Shown here: positions 15,072 to 24,933 of the stretch, piece by piece
Layout of the letters: each line of letters starts with the position of its first letter
Position numbering within the stretch: position 1 is the first letter of the stretch
Origin: Leucobacter weissii
GTDB taxonomy: Bacteria; Actinomycetota; Actinomycetes; Actinomycetales; Microbacteriaceae
Reading direction: 5' to 3'
Assembly (NCBI RefSeq): GCF_017565745.1
Contig: NZ_JAGDYM010000011.1
Coordinates: 1 to 64,000, forward strand
Length of the DNA stretch: 64,000 nt
Notes under the pieces: generated by a model
Told to the model about the DNA's origin: nothing
Databases searched by the model: none
What the model saw: the letters and a program-made list of their open reading frames with translations, nothing else
Program-made: the position numbers and the translations under genes

Positions 15072-18000
15072 ATGTCCATGCTCACGAAGCAGACGCGGCG
15101 GGCGTCCGCCTCCGCTGTCGCACTGACTCTGGCGCTGGGCGCCGCGGTCGTGCCGGCGCACGCCGCTCTCGCGGCCGTCGTCCCGGCGCCGATCGTCCAT
15201 TCGGCGGACGACGCCAAGCTCTCGCTCGAGGCCATCGGTACGTTCGAGACCGGGGTGTTCGACGCATCCGCCGCCGAGATCGTGCAGGCCCACGGCGACC
15301 GGCTGTTCGTCGTGAACGCCCAGGCCGGCGCGGTGGACGTGCTCGACTACAGCGACCCGTCGCAGATCGTGAAGCTCTACACGATCACCTCGACCGGCGT
15401 GGCGAACTCGGTCGCCATCCGCGAGGACGGACTCGGCGCGATCGCCTTCCAGGCCGACACGAAGACCGCCGCCGGTCACGTGCTGTTCTTCGATGCGACC
15501 GCCGGCACCGCGACCCCCCTGGGAACCGTCACGGTCGGGGCGCTGCCCGACAACGTCGTCTTCTCCGAGGACGGCGCGTTCGCGCTGACCGCGAACGAGG
15601 GCGAGCCGGCGGATGACTTCTCCTCCGACCCCGAGGGCTCGGTCAGCGTCATCGGCCTTCCCGGCGAGCTGGCGGCACCCGCGCAGAGCGATGTCCGCAC
15701 CGCGGACTTCAACGACTTCGAAGCCGGCGGCAGCAAGACCCTCCCGGCCGGGGTGCGCGTGTTCGGCCCGACTCCGCACGGCGCCGACAAGCCGGTCAGC
15801 CGCAACCTCGAGCCCGAGTACATCACCGTCGACGGCGACACCGCCTACGTCGCCCTCCAGGAGGCGAACGCCATCGCCAAGGTCGACATCGCGCAGGCGG
15901 AGATCACCGAGGTCCTCGATCTCGGGCGCAAGGATCACGGCGCGGCGGGCAACGGCATCGACCCGAGCGATCAGGGAACCACCGTCGACATCCGCACGTT
16001 CGAGGGGCTCAAGGGCATCTACATGCCGGACGGCATCGCCTCCTACCAGGCGGGCGGCGAGACCTACCTGGTCACCGCGAACGAGGGCGACGCTCGGGAA
16101 TGGGGCAGCTACGTCGAGGGCGCGCGAGCCGGATCCCTCACGCTCTGCGCGGACAGCCCGCTCGTCGGCAAGCTCGGCAACACCGATCTCGGCCGTCTCA
16201 ACGTGTCGAAGGAGGAGGGCCTGAACGCGGCCGGCACCTGCTACGAGGAGCTGCACGCCTTCGGTGCGCGCTCCTTCTCGATCTGGGGCGCGGACGGCAC
16301 CCAGGTGTTCGACTCGGGCGACCAGCTCGAGCGCATCACGCTCGCCGCCAACCCGGACTACTTCAACTCGAACCACACGGCCGCGAACCGCAAGAACCGC
16401 AGCGACGACAAGGGCCCCGAGCCCGAGAACCTCGCCATCGGCCAGATCGGCGCAGGCACCTACGCCTTCGTCGGCCTGGAGCGCGTCGGCGGCGTCGTGG
16501 TCTACGACATCACCGATCCCGCGGAGTCGAAGTTCGTCACCTACGTGAACAACCGCGACTTCACGAAGGCCGCCAACAGCGCGGCGGCCGGGGATCTCGG
16601 GGCGGAGGGTCTCGCCTTCATTCCCGCGGCCGATTCCGCGACGGGCACGCCGCTGCTCGCCGTCGGCAACGAGGTGTCGGGCACGACCACGCTGTTCGAG
16701 ATCACCGACCTGTTCCCCGAGCTGCAGATCCTCACGATCAACGACTTCCACGGCCGGCTCGAGGCCGGTCTCAGCAACGGCGAGGTCGGCGCGGCGGGCG
16801 TCGCCGGCGCGGTGAACGCGCACCGCGAGCAGAACGTCAACACCCTGTTCGTGTCGGCCGGCGACAACATCGGCGCCTCGACCTTCCCGTCCTTCATCGC
16901 GCAGGACAACCCGAGCATCGACGTGCTCCGCGAGGCCGGGCTCGATCTGAGTGCAGTCGGCAACCACGAGTTCGACCAGGGCTTCGCCGATCTGACCGAT
17001 CGCGTGCTGCCCCGCTTCGGCGGAGACGAGTTCGGCCTGGGCGCCAACGTGTATCTGAAGGGCACCCAGACGCCCGCGCTGAAGGAGTTCGAGGTCAAGA
17101 CCGTCGACGGCGTGCGCGTGGCGTTCATCGGCACGGTGACCGAGCAGACCGCCGCGATGGTCAGCCCGACGGGAATCGCGGGCATCGAGTTCGGCGATCA
17201 GCTCGCCGCGGCGAACCGCGTGGCGGGCAAGATCGTCCGGGACGACCTGGCCGACGCGATCGTGCTGCTGACCCACGAGGGCTCGGCGGTCTCCGACTGC
17301 TCGGCGATCGCCGGCGAGCGCAGCCAGTACGGCAAGCTCGTCCGAGAGGCATCGACGTACATCGACGCGATCGTCTCGGCGCACACCCATCAGCGCTACG
17401 CCTGCGAGATCGCGGGTCCCAGCGGAGCGGAGCGTCCGGTGATCCAGGCGCACCAGTACGGCACGACGCTCGGCAAGCTCGACCTGGTCTACGACCGGGC
17501 CGCGGACAAGCTCGTCTCGGCCGAGGGCGAGACGGTGTCGCTGACCCGGAAGGATGGGACCAACAACGTCCCGGTCTTCCCCTCGGACGAGCGCATCAAG
17601 GCCATCGTCGACTCGGCGGTCGAGGAGGCCGCTGAGGCGGGCAAGGTCCAGGTCGGCGAGATCTCGGGCGACATCCTGCGCGGCAAGACGAGCGAGGGAT
17701 CCGAGGATCGCGGTATCGAGTCCACCCTCGGCAACCTGGTCGCGGACGTCTACCTGTGGGCGACGTCGAACGACGCGTACGCCGGGACGAAGGCGCAGAT
17801 CGGGCTGATGAACCCCGGCGGTCTCCGGGCCGATCTCGCGTACGGCGCCGACGGCACCGTCAGCTACCGCGCGGCGGCCAATGTGCAGCCGTTCGCCAAC
17901 ACCCTCGTCACGCTCGAGCTCACCGGCGCCCAGCTGCGCCAGGTTCTCGAAGAGCAGTGGCAGCCCGAGGGATCGTCCCGGCCCAAGCTGCACCTCGGGA

Positions 18001-18872
18001 TCTCCGACGGGCTCAGCTACGGCTACGATCCCGAGGCTCCCCGAGGCGAACGGGTGCAGACGATCCGCTTCGAGGGCGAGGATGTGCAGGATGCCGACAC
18101 CTTCACCGTCGTCACGAACTCGTTCCTCGCGGCCGGCGGCGACAACTTCGTCACCCTCGCCGAGGGCACGGAGCGCACCGACACCGGCCAGATCGATCTC
18201 GCGGCAACCGTCGAGTACTTCAAGTCCCACGACACCGTGGACCCGGCTCCGCTGGGCCGTGCGGTCGTGGGCGATCTCGAGCCGGGCGTCGTGGAGCCCG
18301 CGGTGAGCGTGAAGGCGAAGAGCTCGTCGCTCAAGTACGGTCAGGCGAACTCCGCGACGGCCACGGTCACCGCGGACGGACGCCCCGCGACCGGCAAGGT
18401 GCAGGTGCTGTTCGCGGGCAAGAGCGTGAAGACGCTCGAGCTGTCGAACGGGAAGGCCACGATCGCCCTGCCGAAGACGACCAGGCCCGGCTCGCAGAGG
18501 CTCACGGCGAAGTACCTGGGCTCGGAGGGCGTCTCGGCAGGCGAGGCCTCGACCACGGTCCGGATCGCGAAGGCGAAGCCGACCGTGTCGGCTTCGCTCG
18601 CCAAGAAGTCGGTGAAGCGGTCCCAGAAGGCGAAGATCCGGGTGACGGTGAAGCTGCCGGGCGCCTCCGGCGTCTACGCGAGCGGCAAGGTGCGCGTGCT
18701 GTCGGGCAAGAAGACGGTCAAGACCGTGTCGCTGGCGGCGTCTCGGAAGGGCAAGGTGACCGTCACGCTGCCCAAGCTCAAGAAGGGTTCGCACAAGCTG
18801 CGCGTGCAGCTCCCCGCGACCTCGACGCAGCTCACGGCCCAGTCGAAGCAGCTCACCCTCCGGGTGCGCTGA
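15072..18872 (+). CDS. Secreted 5'-nucleotidase with choice-of-anchor I and Ig-like domains
   Basis: A 1266-residue exported protein. Residues 1-35 are a signal peptide (basic start, hydrophobic core, A-x-A site). Residues about 50-550 form a beta-propeller-like region of the choice-of-anchor I type. Residues about 555-830 are a calcineurin-like metallophosphatase (LTINDFHGRLE, GNHEFDQGF, THQRYAC), followed by the 5'-nucleotidase C-terminal domain to about 1070. Two lysine-rich Ig-like repeats (about 1078-1170 and 1175-1266) end the protein; there is no LPxTG anchor. AAGGAG precedes the start. It should release phosphate from extracellular nucleotides, which fits the PHO-like repeats upstream and the pst genes downstream. 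Confidence 0.92.
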   Translation: MSMLTKQTRRASASAVALTLALGAAVVPAHAALAAVVPAPIVHSADDAKLSLEAIGTFETGVFDASAAEIVQAHGDRLFVVNAQAGAVDVLDYSDPSQIVKLYTITSTGVANSVAIREDGLGAIAFQADTKTAAGHVLFFDATAGTATPLGTVTVGALPDNVVFSEDGAFALTANEGEPADDFSSDPEGSVSVIGLPGELAAPAQSDVRTADFNDFEAGGSKTLPAGVRVFGPTPHGADKPVSRNLEPEYITVDGDTAYVALQEANAIAKVDIAQAEITEVLDLGRKDHGAAGNGIDPSDQGTTVDIRTFEGLKGIYMPDGIASYQAGGETYLVTANEGDAREWGSYVEGARAGSLTLCADSPLVGKLGNTDLGRLNVSKEEGLNAAGTCYEELHAFGARSFSIWGADGTQVFDSGDQLERITLAANPDYFNSNHTAANRKNRSDDKGPEPENLAIGQIGAGTYAFVGLERVGGVVVYDITDPAESKFVTYVNNRDFTKAANSAAAGDLGAEGLAFIPAADSATGTPLLAVGNEVSGTTTLFEITDLFPELQILTINDFHGRLEAGLSNGEVGAAGVAGAVNAHREQNVNTLFVSAGDNIGASTFPSFIAQDNPSIDVLREAGLDLSAVGNHEFDQGFADLTDRVLPRFGGDEFGLGANVYLKGTQTPALKEFEVKTVDGVRVAFIGTVTEQTAAMVSPTGIAGIEFGDQLAAANRVAGKIVRDDLADAIVLLTHEGSAVSDCSAIAGERSQYGKLVREASTYIDAIVSAHTHQRYACEIAGPSGAERPVIQAHQYGTTLGKLDLVYDRAADKLVSAEGETVSLTRKDGTNNVPVFPSDERIKAIVDSAVEEAAEAGKVQVGEISGDILRGKTSEGSEDRGIESTLGNLVADVYLWATSNDAYAGTKAQIGLMNPGGLRADLAYGADGTVSYRAAANVQPFANTLVTLELTGAQLRQVLEEQWQPEGSSRPKLHLGISDGLSYGYDPEAPRGERVQTIRFEGEDVQDADTFTVVTNSFLAAGGDNFVTLAEGTERTDTGQIDLAATVEYFKSHDTVDPAPLGRAVVGDLEPGVVEPAVSVKAKSSSLKYGQANSATATVTADGRPATGKVQVLFAGKSVKTLELSNGKATIALPKTTRPGSQRLTAKYLGSEGVSAGEASTTVRIAKAKPTVSASLAKKSVKRSQKAKIRVTVKLPGASGVYASGKVRVLSGKKTVKTVSLAASRKGKVTVTLPKLKKGSHKLRVQLPATSTQLTAQSKQLTLRVR

Positions 18873-18883
18873 GCGACGCCCGA

Positions 18884-18920
18884 CCGAGCGGGGCGCGGCT
18901 GGAGAGCCCGCCCCGCTCGG
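18884..18920 (+). terminator. Terminator of the nucleotidase gene
   Basis: A perfect 12-bp stem, CCGAGCGGGGCG with CGCCCCGCTCGG, and a 13-base loop begins 12 bases after the stop codon. No T-run follows, as is usual for high-GC actinobacterial terminators. Confidence 0.75.
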
Positions 18921-19091
18921 CTCGCGTCCACGGTTGATGCAGATCTCCCTGGGGAACGGCTGCGACTTCTCCGCGAAACCGCCGATAGCGAGGACGGGTG
19001 CAGGGGTCCGACTTCTCCCTCGCCGACCGCATGAGGATGCCGGATACGCGACATCGAACGCTCGGATTGCGGTCATAAACGGCAACCTCTC

Positions 19092-19123
19092 GTTCACCTC
19101 CGTTAACCTTCCGTTCATTTTCA
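19092..19123 (+). promoter_or_regulatory. PHO-box-like repeats upstream of pstS
   Basis: Three half-sites begin at 19092 (GTTCACC), 19102 (GTTAACC) and 19113 (GTTCATT), spaced 10 and 11 bases. They precede a TATCCT hexamer at 19151-19156. The arrangement matches binding sites of PhoP/RegX3-type regulators and places the pst operon under phosphate control. Confidence 0.78.
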
Positions 19124-19219
19124 AGAAGAGTTTCGGTCACGTGACGCTCTTATCCTGTGATGCTGTGGGCGCTTGCTCACTCACACATGTACCCAACGAA
19201 GAAACGGATACGACCCGCA

Positions 19220-20332
19220 GTGAAGATCTCAGCTTCGATGAAGGCCGCCGCTATCGGTGGCATCGCCCTGCTCGCGCTCACCTCCTGCGCTTCCAATGAA
19301 GGTGGAAGCGGCAGCGGCGAGAACGGGGAAAACGGCTCGTCGCTCACGGGCACGCTGAACGCCACCGGTGCTTCCTCGCAGGACGCCGCGCAGCAGGCCT
19401 GGATCGCTTCGTTCCAGGACACCCACAGTGGCGTCACCATCAACTACCAGGCCACCGGCTCCGGTGTGGGCCGCGACAACTTCCAGGGCGGCGGACAGGC
19501 CTACATCGGCTCCGACCGCGCCTTCGACGACGAGGAGATCGCCGCGGGCGGTTTCGGTTCGTGCGTGACCGACGACATCGTCGAGATCCCGGTCTACATC
19601 TCGCCCGTCGCCATCATCTTCAACATCGAGGGCGTCGAGTCGCTCAACCTGAAGCCGTCGGTCGTCGCCGACATCTTCAACGGCGAGATCACCAAGTGGA
19701 ACGATGCGGCCATCGCCGAGGACAACGACGGCGTCGAGCTGCCCGACCTGGACATCTCGCCCGTGCACCGCAGCGACACCTCCGGCACCAGCGAGGTCTT
19801 CGGCACCTACCTGAACGCGGTGGCTCCCGACGAGTGGCCGCACGAGCCCTCCGACACCTGGCCGGTCGCCGAGGGCGAGTCGGCCCAGGGCACCTCGGGC
19901 GTCGTCCAGACGGTCACCAACGGCAACGGCACCATCGGCTACGCCGACGCGTCGCAGGCCGGCACCCTGGGCACCGTCGCGGTGCAGGTCGGCGAGGAAT
20001 TCGTCTCCTACTCGGCCGAGGCCGCCGCGCAGCTGGTCGAGGCCTCGCCGCTCGCCGAGGGCCGTGGCGCCGGCGATCTCGTCTTCGAGGTCGATCCCGC
20101 CGCCGCCCCCGCCGGCTCCTACCCGATCGCCCTGGTGAGCTACCTCATCGCCTGCGAGCAGTACGAGGACGCGAACATCGCGGAGCTCGTCAAGGAGTAC
20201 TTCACCTTCGTCGCGAGCGCCGAGGGCCAGGAGGTCTCCGCCGGGGCCGCCGGTTCCGCCCCGCTCTCCGAGACGCTCCGCACGCAGATCAACGGTGCGA
20301 TCGAGCTGATCGGCAGCGGCGCAGCCGAGTAG
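19220..20332 (+). CDS. pstS: Phosphate-binding lipoprotein PstS
   Basis: A 370-residue extracellular lipoprotein that captures phosphate for the PstCAB importer. The signal peptide has a lipobox LLALTSC, with the lipidated Cys about 24 residues in, followed by a Gly/Ser/Glu linker. The phosphate-binding signatures TLNATGASSQDAAQQ, ATGSGVGRDNF, IGSDRAF and RSDTSGTSEVF are present. I take the GTG at 19220 as the start; the frame stays open upstream to 19157, and an ATG at 19238 is also possible. It is followed by a 20-bp hairpin, then pstC. Confidence 0.95.
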   Translation: MKISASMKAAAIGGIALLALTSCASNEGGSGSGENGENGSSLTGTLNATGASSQDAAQQAWIASFQDTHSGVTINYQATGSGVGRDNFQGGGQAYIGSDRAFDDEEIAAGGFGSCVTDDIVEIPVYISPVAIIFNIEGVESLNLKPSVVADIFNGEITKWNDAAIAEDNDGVELPDLDISPVHRSDTSGTSEVFGTYLNAVAPDEWPHEPSDTWPVAEGESAQGTSGVVQTVTNGNGTIGYADASQAGTLGTVAVQVGEEFVSYSAEAAAQLVEASPLAEGRGAGDLVFEVDPAAAPAGSYPIALVSYLIACEQYEDANIAELVKEYFTFVASAEGQEVSAGAAGSAPLSETLRTQINGAIELIGSGAAE

Positions 20333-20344
20333 TCGAACCTCGCT

Positions 20345-20390
20345 CCGCGCGATGCCCCGGCCGAGAACGATCGGCCGGGGCATCGCGCGG
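20345..20390 (+). terminator. 20-bp perfect hairpin between pstS and pstC
   Basis: The arms 20345-20364 and 20371-20390 are fully complementary, with a six-base loop. In operons for binding-protein transporters such hairpins protect the mRNA of the abundant binding protein and reduce read-through into the permease genes. No T-run follows, so partial termination or 3' protection is more likely than full termination. Confidence 0.8.
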
Positions 20391-20441
20391 GGCGGGTCCC
20401 CTGTCTAATATGAAGAACCACCGTTGCGCGACGAGGAGAGC

Positions 20442-21398
20442 ATGAGTACCGCGACCACATCTCCGCAGGCCGGAGCCCCTGCAGCGAAACGGAGGCTCGG
20501 AGACGTCATCTTCTCCGGCACCGCGCTCGGCTCCGGCATCATCATCCTGCTCGTCCTCGCGGCGGTGACCTTCTTCCTCATCGCCCAGAGCATCCCCGCG
20601 CTGACCGAGGATCCGGAAACCAACCCGATCCTGGGCGGCGCGAGCTTCCTCTCCTACGTCGGGCCCCTCGTGTTCGGCACGATCTGGTCGTCGCTCATCG
20701 CGCTGGCGCTCGCCGCCCCGCTGAGCATCGGCATCGCGCTCTTCATCTCGCACTATGCGCCGAGACGCCTCGCCACGCTGCTCGGCACGATCATCGATCT
20801 CCTGGCGGCCGTTCCCTCCGTGGTCTACGGGCTCTGGGGAGCGATCGTCCTCAGCGGCTTCCTCCAGCCCTTCTACGTCTGGCTCAACGCCAACCTCGGC
20901 TGGATCCCGCTCTTCTCCGGACAGGTGTCCGCCACGGGGCGCACTATCCTGACCGCGTCGCTGGTGCTCATGGTCATGATCCTCCCGATCATGACGGCGA
21001 TCTGCCGCGAGGTCTTCCTGCAGACGCCGAAGCTGCACGAGGAAGCGGCGCTCGCCCTCGGCGCGACGCGCTGGGAGATGATCCGCATGTCGGTGTTCCC
21101 CTTCTCCCGCGGCGGCATCGTCTCGGCAGCCATGCTGGCGCTCGGACGCGCACTCGGAGAGACCATGGCCGTGACCATGGTCCTCTCCGCCACCGGCGTG
21201 GTCACCTTCCAGGTGCTCACGTCCACGAACCCCTCGACCATCCCGGCGAACATCGCCCTCAACTTCGGTGAGGCGCACGGCACCGGCACCAACGCACTCA
21301 TCGCGACCGGTCTCGTGCTCTTCATCGTCACCTTCGTCGTGAACGCGGTCGCCCGCTGGATCGTCAACCGCCGAGCCGAATTCTCTGGAGCCAACTGA
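20442..21398 (+). CDS. pstC: Phosphate ABC transporter permease PstC
   Basis: A 318-residue inner membrane permease of the phosphate importer. GGAG lies three bases before the ATG at 20442, which I prefer over the ATG at 20424. Six membrane spans are visible (about 25-47, 70-95, 110-140, 165-185, 225-250, 285-305). The EAALALGATRWEMI loop near residue 205 is the coupling helix that contacts PstB. The stop overlaps the pstA start by one base (TGATG). Confidence 0.95.
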   Translation: MSTATTSPQAGAPAAKRRLGDVIFSGTALGSGIIILLVLAAVTFFLIAQSIPALTEDPETNPILGGASFLSYVGPLVFGTIWSSLIALALAAPLSIGIALFISHYAPRRLATLLGTIIDLLAAVPSVVYGLWGAIVLSGFLQPFYVWLNANLGWIPLFSGQVSATGRTILTASLVLMVMILPIMTAICREVFLQTPKLHEEAALALGATRWEMIRMSVFPFSRGGIVSAAMLALGRALGETMAVTMVLSATGVVTFQVLTSTNPSTIPANIALNFGEAHGTGTNALIATGLVLFIVTFVVNAVARWIVNRRAEFSGAN

Positions 21399-22489
21399 TG
21401 ACCGCCTCCGTAGTCACGCCGAGCGCCGCGAACGCGATCAACTCGCTCAGTTCGGGCCGTCTGCCCCGCTGGGCGCCCTGGACGATCCTCGCGGTGTCGC
21501 TGGCGCTGTCCTTCGCCGTCTTCGCGCTGCTCAACATGGGCGGTGAGATCGCCGACTTCAACATCGCTGGCGCCGTCTTCTTCGGGTTCGTCGTGTTCGC
21601 CATCGCGCTGGTGGTCATCTCGCGGATCGTCGAGAGCAGCCGTCACGCCACGAACCGCTTCGCGACGGCGCTCGTCTCGCTGGCCTTCGCGATCGCGCTG
21701 CTGCCGCTCGTCTCGCTGCTCTACACGGTGACGGTCAACGGCCTGCAACGCTTCGACGCCGAGTTCTTCTCGAGTTCGATGCGCAGCGTCGTGGGGGACG
21801 GCGGCGGCGCCGTCCACGCCATCTGGGGAACGCTGCTGATCACGCTGGCCGCGGCGATCATCTCGGTGCCGATCGGTCTGTTCACCTCGATCTACCTGGT
21901 CGAGTACGGGCGCGGGCGGCTCGCGCGCGCGATCACCTTCTTCGTCGACGTGATGACCGGCATCCCCTCGATCGTCGCCGGCCTCTTCATCGTCGCGCTG
22001 TTCACCATGCTCATCGGCTCCGGCAAGTACATGGGCTTCATGGGCACGCTCGCGCTCTGCGTGCTGATGGTGCCCGTGGTCGTGCGCTCGAGCGAGGAGA
22101 TGCTGCGGCTGGTCCCCAACGAGCTGCGCGAGGCCTCGTACGCGCTGGGCGTGCCGAAGTGGCTGACGATCGCCAAGGTGGTGCTGCCCACGGCGATCGC
22201 GGGCATCATGACCGGCGTGATGCTCTCGATCTCGCGAGTCATCGGCGAGACCGCTCCGCTGCTGCTCACCGCCGGCTTCACGACGTCGCTGAACACGAAC
22301 CTGTTCGACCAGCCCATGATGACCCTTCCGGTGTTCGTCTACAGCCAGTTCCAGAACCCGGGGACCAACATCGACGCGGCGCTCGGCCGCGCGTGGGCCG
22401 GTGCGCTCACCCTGATCCTCATCGTGCTGGCGCTCAACATCGTCGCGCGCCTCATCGCGAAGTACTTCTCACCGAAGACGGGCCGATGA
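21398..22489 (+). CDS. pstA: Phosphate ABC transporter permease PstA
   Basis: The second permease, 363 residues. The first part (1-120) carries two or three extra membrane spans compared with short PstA proteins, a feature common in actinobacterial PstA. The transport core follows with the coupling loop REASYALGVPKWLTI near residue 245 and a conserved SRVIGETAPLLL. It starts within the pstC stop and is preceded by TGGAG. With PstC it forms the channel of the phosphate importer. Confidence 0.95.
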   Translation: MTASVVTPSAANAINSLSSGRLPRWAPWTILAVSLALSFAVFALLNMGGEIADFNIAGAVFFGFVVFAIALVVISRIVESSRHATNRFATALVSLAFAIALLPLVSLLYTVTVNGLQRFDAEFFSSSMRSVVGDGGGAVHAIWGTLLITLAAAIISVPIGLFTSIYLVEYGRGRLARAITFFVDVMTGIPSIVAGLFIVALFTMLIGSGKYMGFMGTLALCVLMVPVVVRSSEEMLRLVPNELREASYALGVPKWLTIAKVVLPTAIAGIMTGVMLSISRVIGETAPLLLTAGFTTSLNTNLFDQPMMTLPVFVYSQFQNPGTNIDAALGRAWAGALTLILIVLALNIVARLIAKYFSPKTGR

Positions 22490-22566
22490 GCGGACGGCCC
22501 TCGACCGAGCCCACGGGCGCCACCACACACGTCATCGACCCGCATAGCTGAAGGAAGCACCACAAC

Positions 22567-23346
22567 ATGTCGAAGCGAATCGAAGTCAACGACCTCAACG
22601 TCTACTACGGGGACTTCCTCGCGGTCGAGGGCGTGTCCATGAACATCGAGCCGCGGAGCGTCACCGCGTTCATCGGCCCGTCCGGTTGCGGCAAGTCCAC
22701 ATTCCTGCGCACGCTCAACCGGATGCATGAGGTGATCCCGAAGGCGTACGTGACGGGAGAGGTGCTGCTCGACGGCGACAACCTGTACGGCCCGGGAGTC
22801 GATCCCGTGCTGGTGCGGCGGCAGGTCGGCATGGTGTTCCAGCGGCCGAACCCCTTCCCCACCATGTCGATCCGCGAGAACGTGCTCGCCGGCGTCAGCC
22901 TCAACAATCGTCGGCTCTCGAAGAGCGACGCCGACGATCTGGTCGAGCGCTCGCTCAAGGGCTCCAACCTCTGGGAGGAGGTCAAGGACCGTCTCGACAA
23001 GCCGGGATCGGGGCTCTCCGGCGGCCAGCAGCAGCGGCTCTGCATCGCCCGCGCCATCGCCGTTCAGCCCGAGGTGCTCCTGATGGACGAGCCCTGCTCG
23101 GCGCTCGACCCCATCTCGACGCTCGCGATCGAGGACCTGATCGACGAGCTGAAGACCGAGTACACGATCGTGATCGTGACGCACAACATGCAGCAGGCCT
23201 CGCGCGTGTCGGATCGCACCGCCTTCTTCAACATCGCGGGCACGGGCAAGCCGGGCAAGCTGATCGAGTACGACGACACCTCCACGATCTTCTCGACCCC
23301 GACGGAGAAGTCGACCGAGGACTACGTCAGCGGCCGCTTCGGCTGA
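22567..23346 (+). CDS. pstB: Phosphate ABC transporter ATPase PstB
   Basis: A 259-residue ATPase that powers the Pst phosphate importer. The Walker A motif is GPSGCGKST near residue 38, the ABC signature LSGGQQQRL near 150 and Walker [13 protein letters not shown] near 168, followed by the switch histidine in IVTHNMQQA. The length is normal. AAGGAAG lies upstream of the start. It is the last gene of the operon; phoU is not next to it but at 40614. Confidence 0.97.
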   Translation: MSKRIEVNDLNVYYGDFLAVEGVSMNIEPRSVTAFIGPSGCGKSTFLRTLNRMHEVIPKAYVTGEVLLDGDNLYGPGVDPVLVRRQVGMVFQRPNPFPTMSIRENVLAGVSLNNRRLSKSDADDLVERSLKGSNLWEEVKDRLDKPGSGLSGGQQQRLCIARAIAVQPEVLLMDEPCSALDPISTLAIEDLIDELKTEYTIVIVTHNMQQASRVSDRTAFFNIAGTGKPGKLIEYDDTSTIFSTPTEKSTEDYVSGRFG

Positions 23347-23422
23347 TCCGCTCGCGGGGGCCGGTGCGCGCGCCGCGCCGCGCATCGTCCGGAGAATATA
23401 CGGCTCGGCTATGCTTACACCC

Positions 23423-24214
23423 ATGAGTGCGGTGCGAATCGACGCTGATGCGGTGCGCTGGGCGGTCGCCGGGCGGGAGGCGTCCGCCGACGCCGCTGCG
23501 CGTGCGCTCGCCGAGGGTCGACCGCTCCTGCTCCTGATGCACGGCTTCGGATCCTTCGAGGGGGATCTGATCGGACTGGCGCCCCGCCTGCCGCTCGGCT
23601 TCGTCTGCGCGTCGCCGCGAGCGCCGCTCGTCGCACCGCCGCCGATCGTCGACGGATACTCCTGGTGGCCGCTTCCGCTCGGTGCGGACGGTCTGCCGCT
23701 GCCGCAGCCCGAGCCCGCAGAGTTCGTCGGAAGCGGGCCGCACACGGCCGCACTCGCCGTGCTCGACTGGCTCGACGGACTGGACGAGAGGATCCTCGAT
23801 CACGGTGCGGATGATCTCGGCTCCGATGGGACCGGCGCCGGAGGGATCGGTGCGGTCGCGCTGCTCGGGTTCTCCCAGGGAGGCTGCCAGGTTACCTCGC
23901 TGCTCCGGCTGCGGCCCGACCGTTTCGCCTGCGGCGTCAACTGCTCGGGCTTCGTCGCTCCCGGCCGGTTCGACGGCGACGCCGAACTCGCGAGGATCCG
24001 CCCTCCGCTCTTCTGGGGCCGCGACGAGGCCGATCCGATCATCGACAGGGAGCGGATCGAGTCGACCGCGGAGTGGTCGCCGAGGCATACCGAGCTCGAG
24101 GCGCGCCTGTATCCCGGTATCGCCCACAGCATCGGCGCCGACGAGCTCGATCACATCGCCGCGTTCCTCCACCGTCACGTCCCGGACGGTGCCGTGCAGA
24201 GGCCGGCGGCATGA
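23423..24214 (+). CDS. Alpha/beta hydrolase, phospholipase/carboxylesterase family
   Basis: A 263-residue cytoplasmic serine hydrolase. The oxyanion region is LLLLMHGFGSFEGDL, the nucleophile elbow GFSQGG (Ser near residue 152) and the catalytic His lies in YPGIAHSIGADEL near the C-terminus; the acid is probably Asp in RDEADPI. This matches the small carboxylesterase/phospholipase family. Its start at 23423 is preferred to an ATG at 23411. The stop overlaps the GntR start by four bases, so the three genes to 25739 form one operon. The substrate is unknown. Confidence 0.85.
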   Translation: MSAVRIDADAVRWAVAGREASADAAARALAEGRPLLLLMHGFGSFEGDLIGLAPRLPLGFVCASPRAPLVAPPPIVDGYSWWPLPLGADGLPLPQPEPAEFVGSGPHTAALAVLDWLDGLDERILDHGADDLGSDGTGAGGIGAVALLGFSQGGCQVTSLLRLRPDRFACGVNCSGFVAPGRFDGDAELARIRPPLFWGRDEADPIIDRERIESTAEWSPRHTELEARLYPGIAHSIGADELDHIAAFLHRHVPDGAVQRPAA

Positions 24215-24933
24215 CCGCACCGCCCGGCAAGACCGGGAACAAGACCCAGCTGGTGTACGACTTCGTGATGGAGCGCATCGTCGACGGCACCTTCGGCACC
24301 GGAGAGTTCCTGAACATCGGCCTGCTCGCCGAGAAGACCGGCGTGAGCCTGATCCCCACGCGCGAGGCGCTGCGACGACTCGAGAGCGAGGGGCTGGTCG
24401 AGTTCCTGTTCCACCGCGGGGTCAGGGTCGCCGAGCTGACGATCGAGGAGTACCGGGAGATCATGCAGACGCAGGCCGTGCTCGAGGGCCTGGCCGTCGG
24501 GCTGTCGGTCCCGCTCCTCACCGACGGCGAGCTCTCCCGCGCCCGCGAGGTGAACGCGCGCATGAACGAGGCGCACGACTCCGGGGACTTCCACGCCTAC
24601 AACGAGGGCAGCCTCGAGTTCCACGGCATCCTCCGCGCGCCGTGCCCGAACCGGCACCTGCGCGACATCCTCGACCGCGGCCAGTCGCGGATCGCCGCGG
24701 TGCGGGCATCGGTCGTGGGGTACCGCGGCACGGTGGCGCAGCGGCTCAGCGACGAGCACGAGCACATGCTCGACCGGATCGCCGCCGGTGCCGGCTCGGA
24801 CGAGGTGGAGGCGCTGATGCGCGCGCACCGGGAGGGGACCATCGCCGCCGACAGCGAGGGGCTCAGGCGCAGCGCCGCGGAAGCGCGCGGAGGCGGCTCC
24901 GCGGACGCGCCGAGAGCCGCGGGGCCGGCATGA
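24211..24933 (+). CDS. GntR-family transcriptional regulator (FCD type)
   Basis: A 240-residue regulator. The N-terminal winged helix (about 15-80) has LVYDFVMERIVDGTF and the recognition pattern SLIPTREALRRLESEGLVEF. The C-terminal all-helical FCD ligand-binding domain (about 90-215) has the metal-site-like histidines FHGILRAPCPNRHL and HEHMLD. It is fused into an operon with an esterase and a nitrilase through ATGA overlaps, so it probably senses the substrate or product of those enzymes and controls its own operon. Confidence 0.88.
   Translation: MTAPPGKTGNKTQLVYDFVMERIVDGTFGTGEFLNIGLLAEKTGVSLIPTREALRRLESEGLVEFLFHRGVRVAELTIEEYREIMQTQAVLEGLAVGLSVPLLTDGELSRAREVNARMNEAHDSGDFHAYNEGSLEFHGILRAPCPNRHLRDILDRGQSRIAAVRASVVGYRGTVAQRLSDEHEHMLDRIAAGAGSDEVEALMRAHREGTIAADSEGLRRSAAEARGGGSADAPRAAGPA

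Larger units (their letters stand above)
18873..19219. other. Intergenic region with terminator and pst promoter
   Basis: This 347-base gap holds the nucleotidase terminator (18884-18920), then 150 bases in which I see nothing, and the pst promoter region with PHO-like half-sites (from 19092) and a TATCCT -10-like hexamer at 19151. Open frames here are shadows. Confidence 0.6.

Noticed and set aside
14988..19124. Open frame of 1378 codons on the minus strand opposite the nucleotidase
   Set aside because: It is the antisense shadow of a high-GC gene with a clear signal peptide and domains; the product is low-complexity Arg/Ala/Gly sequence.
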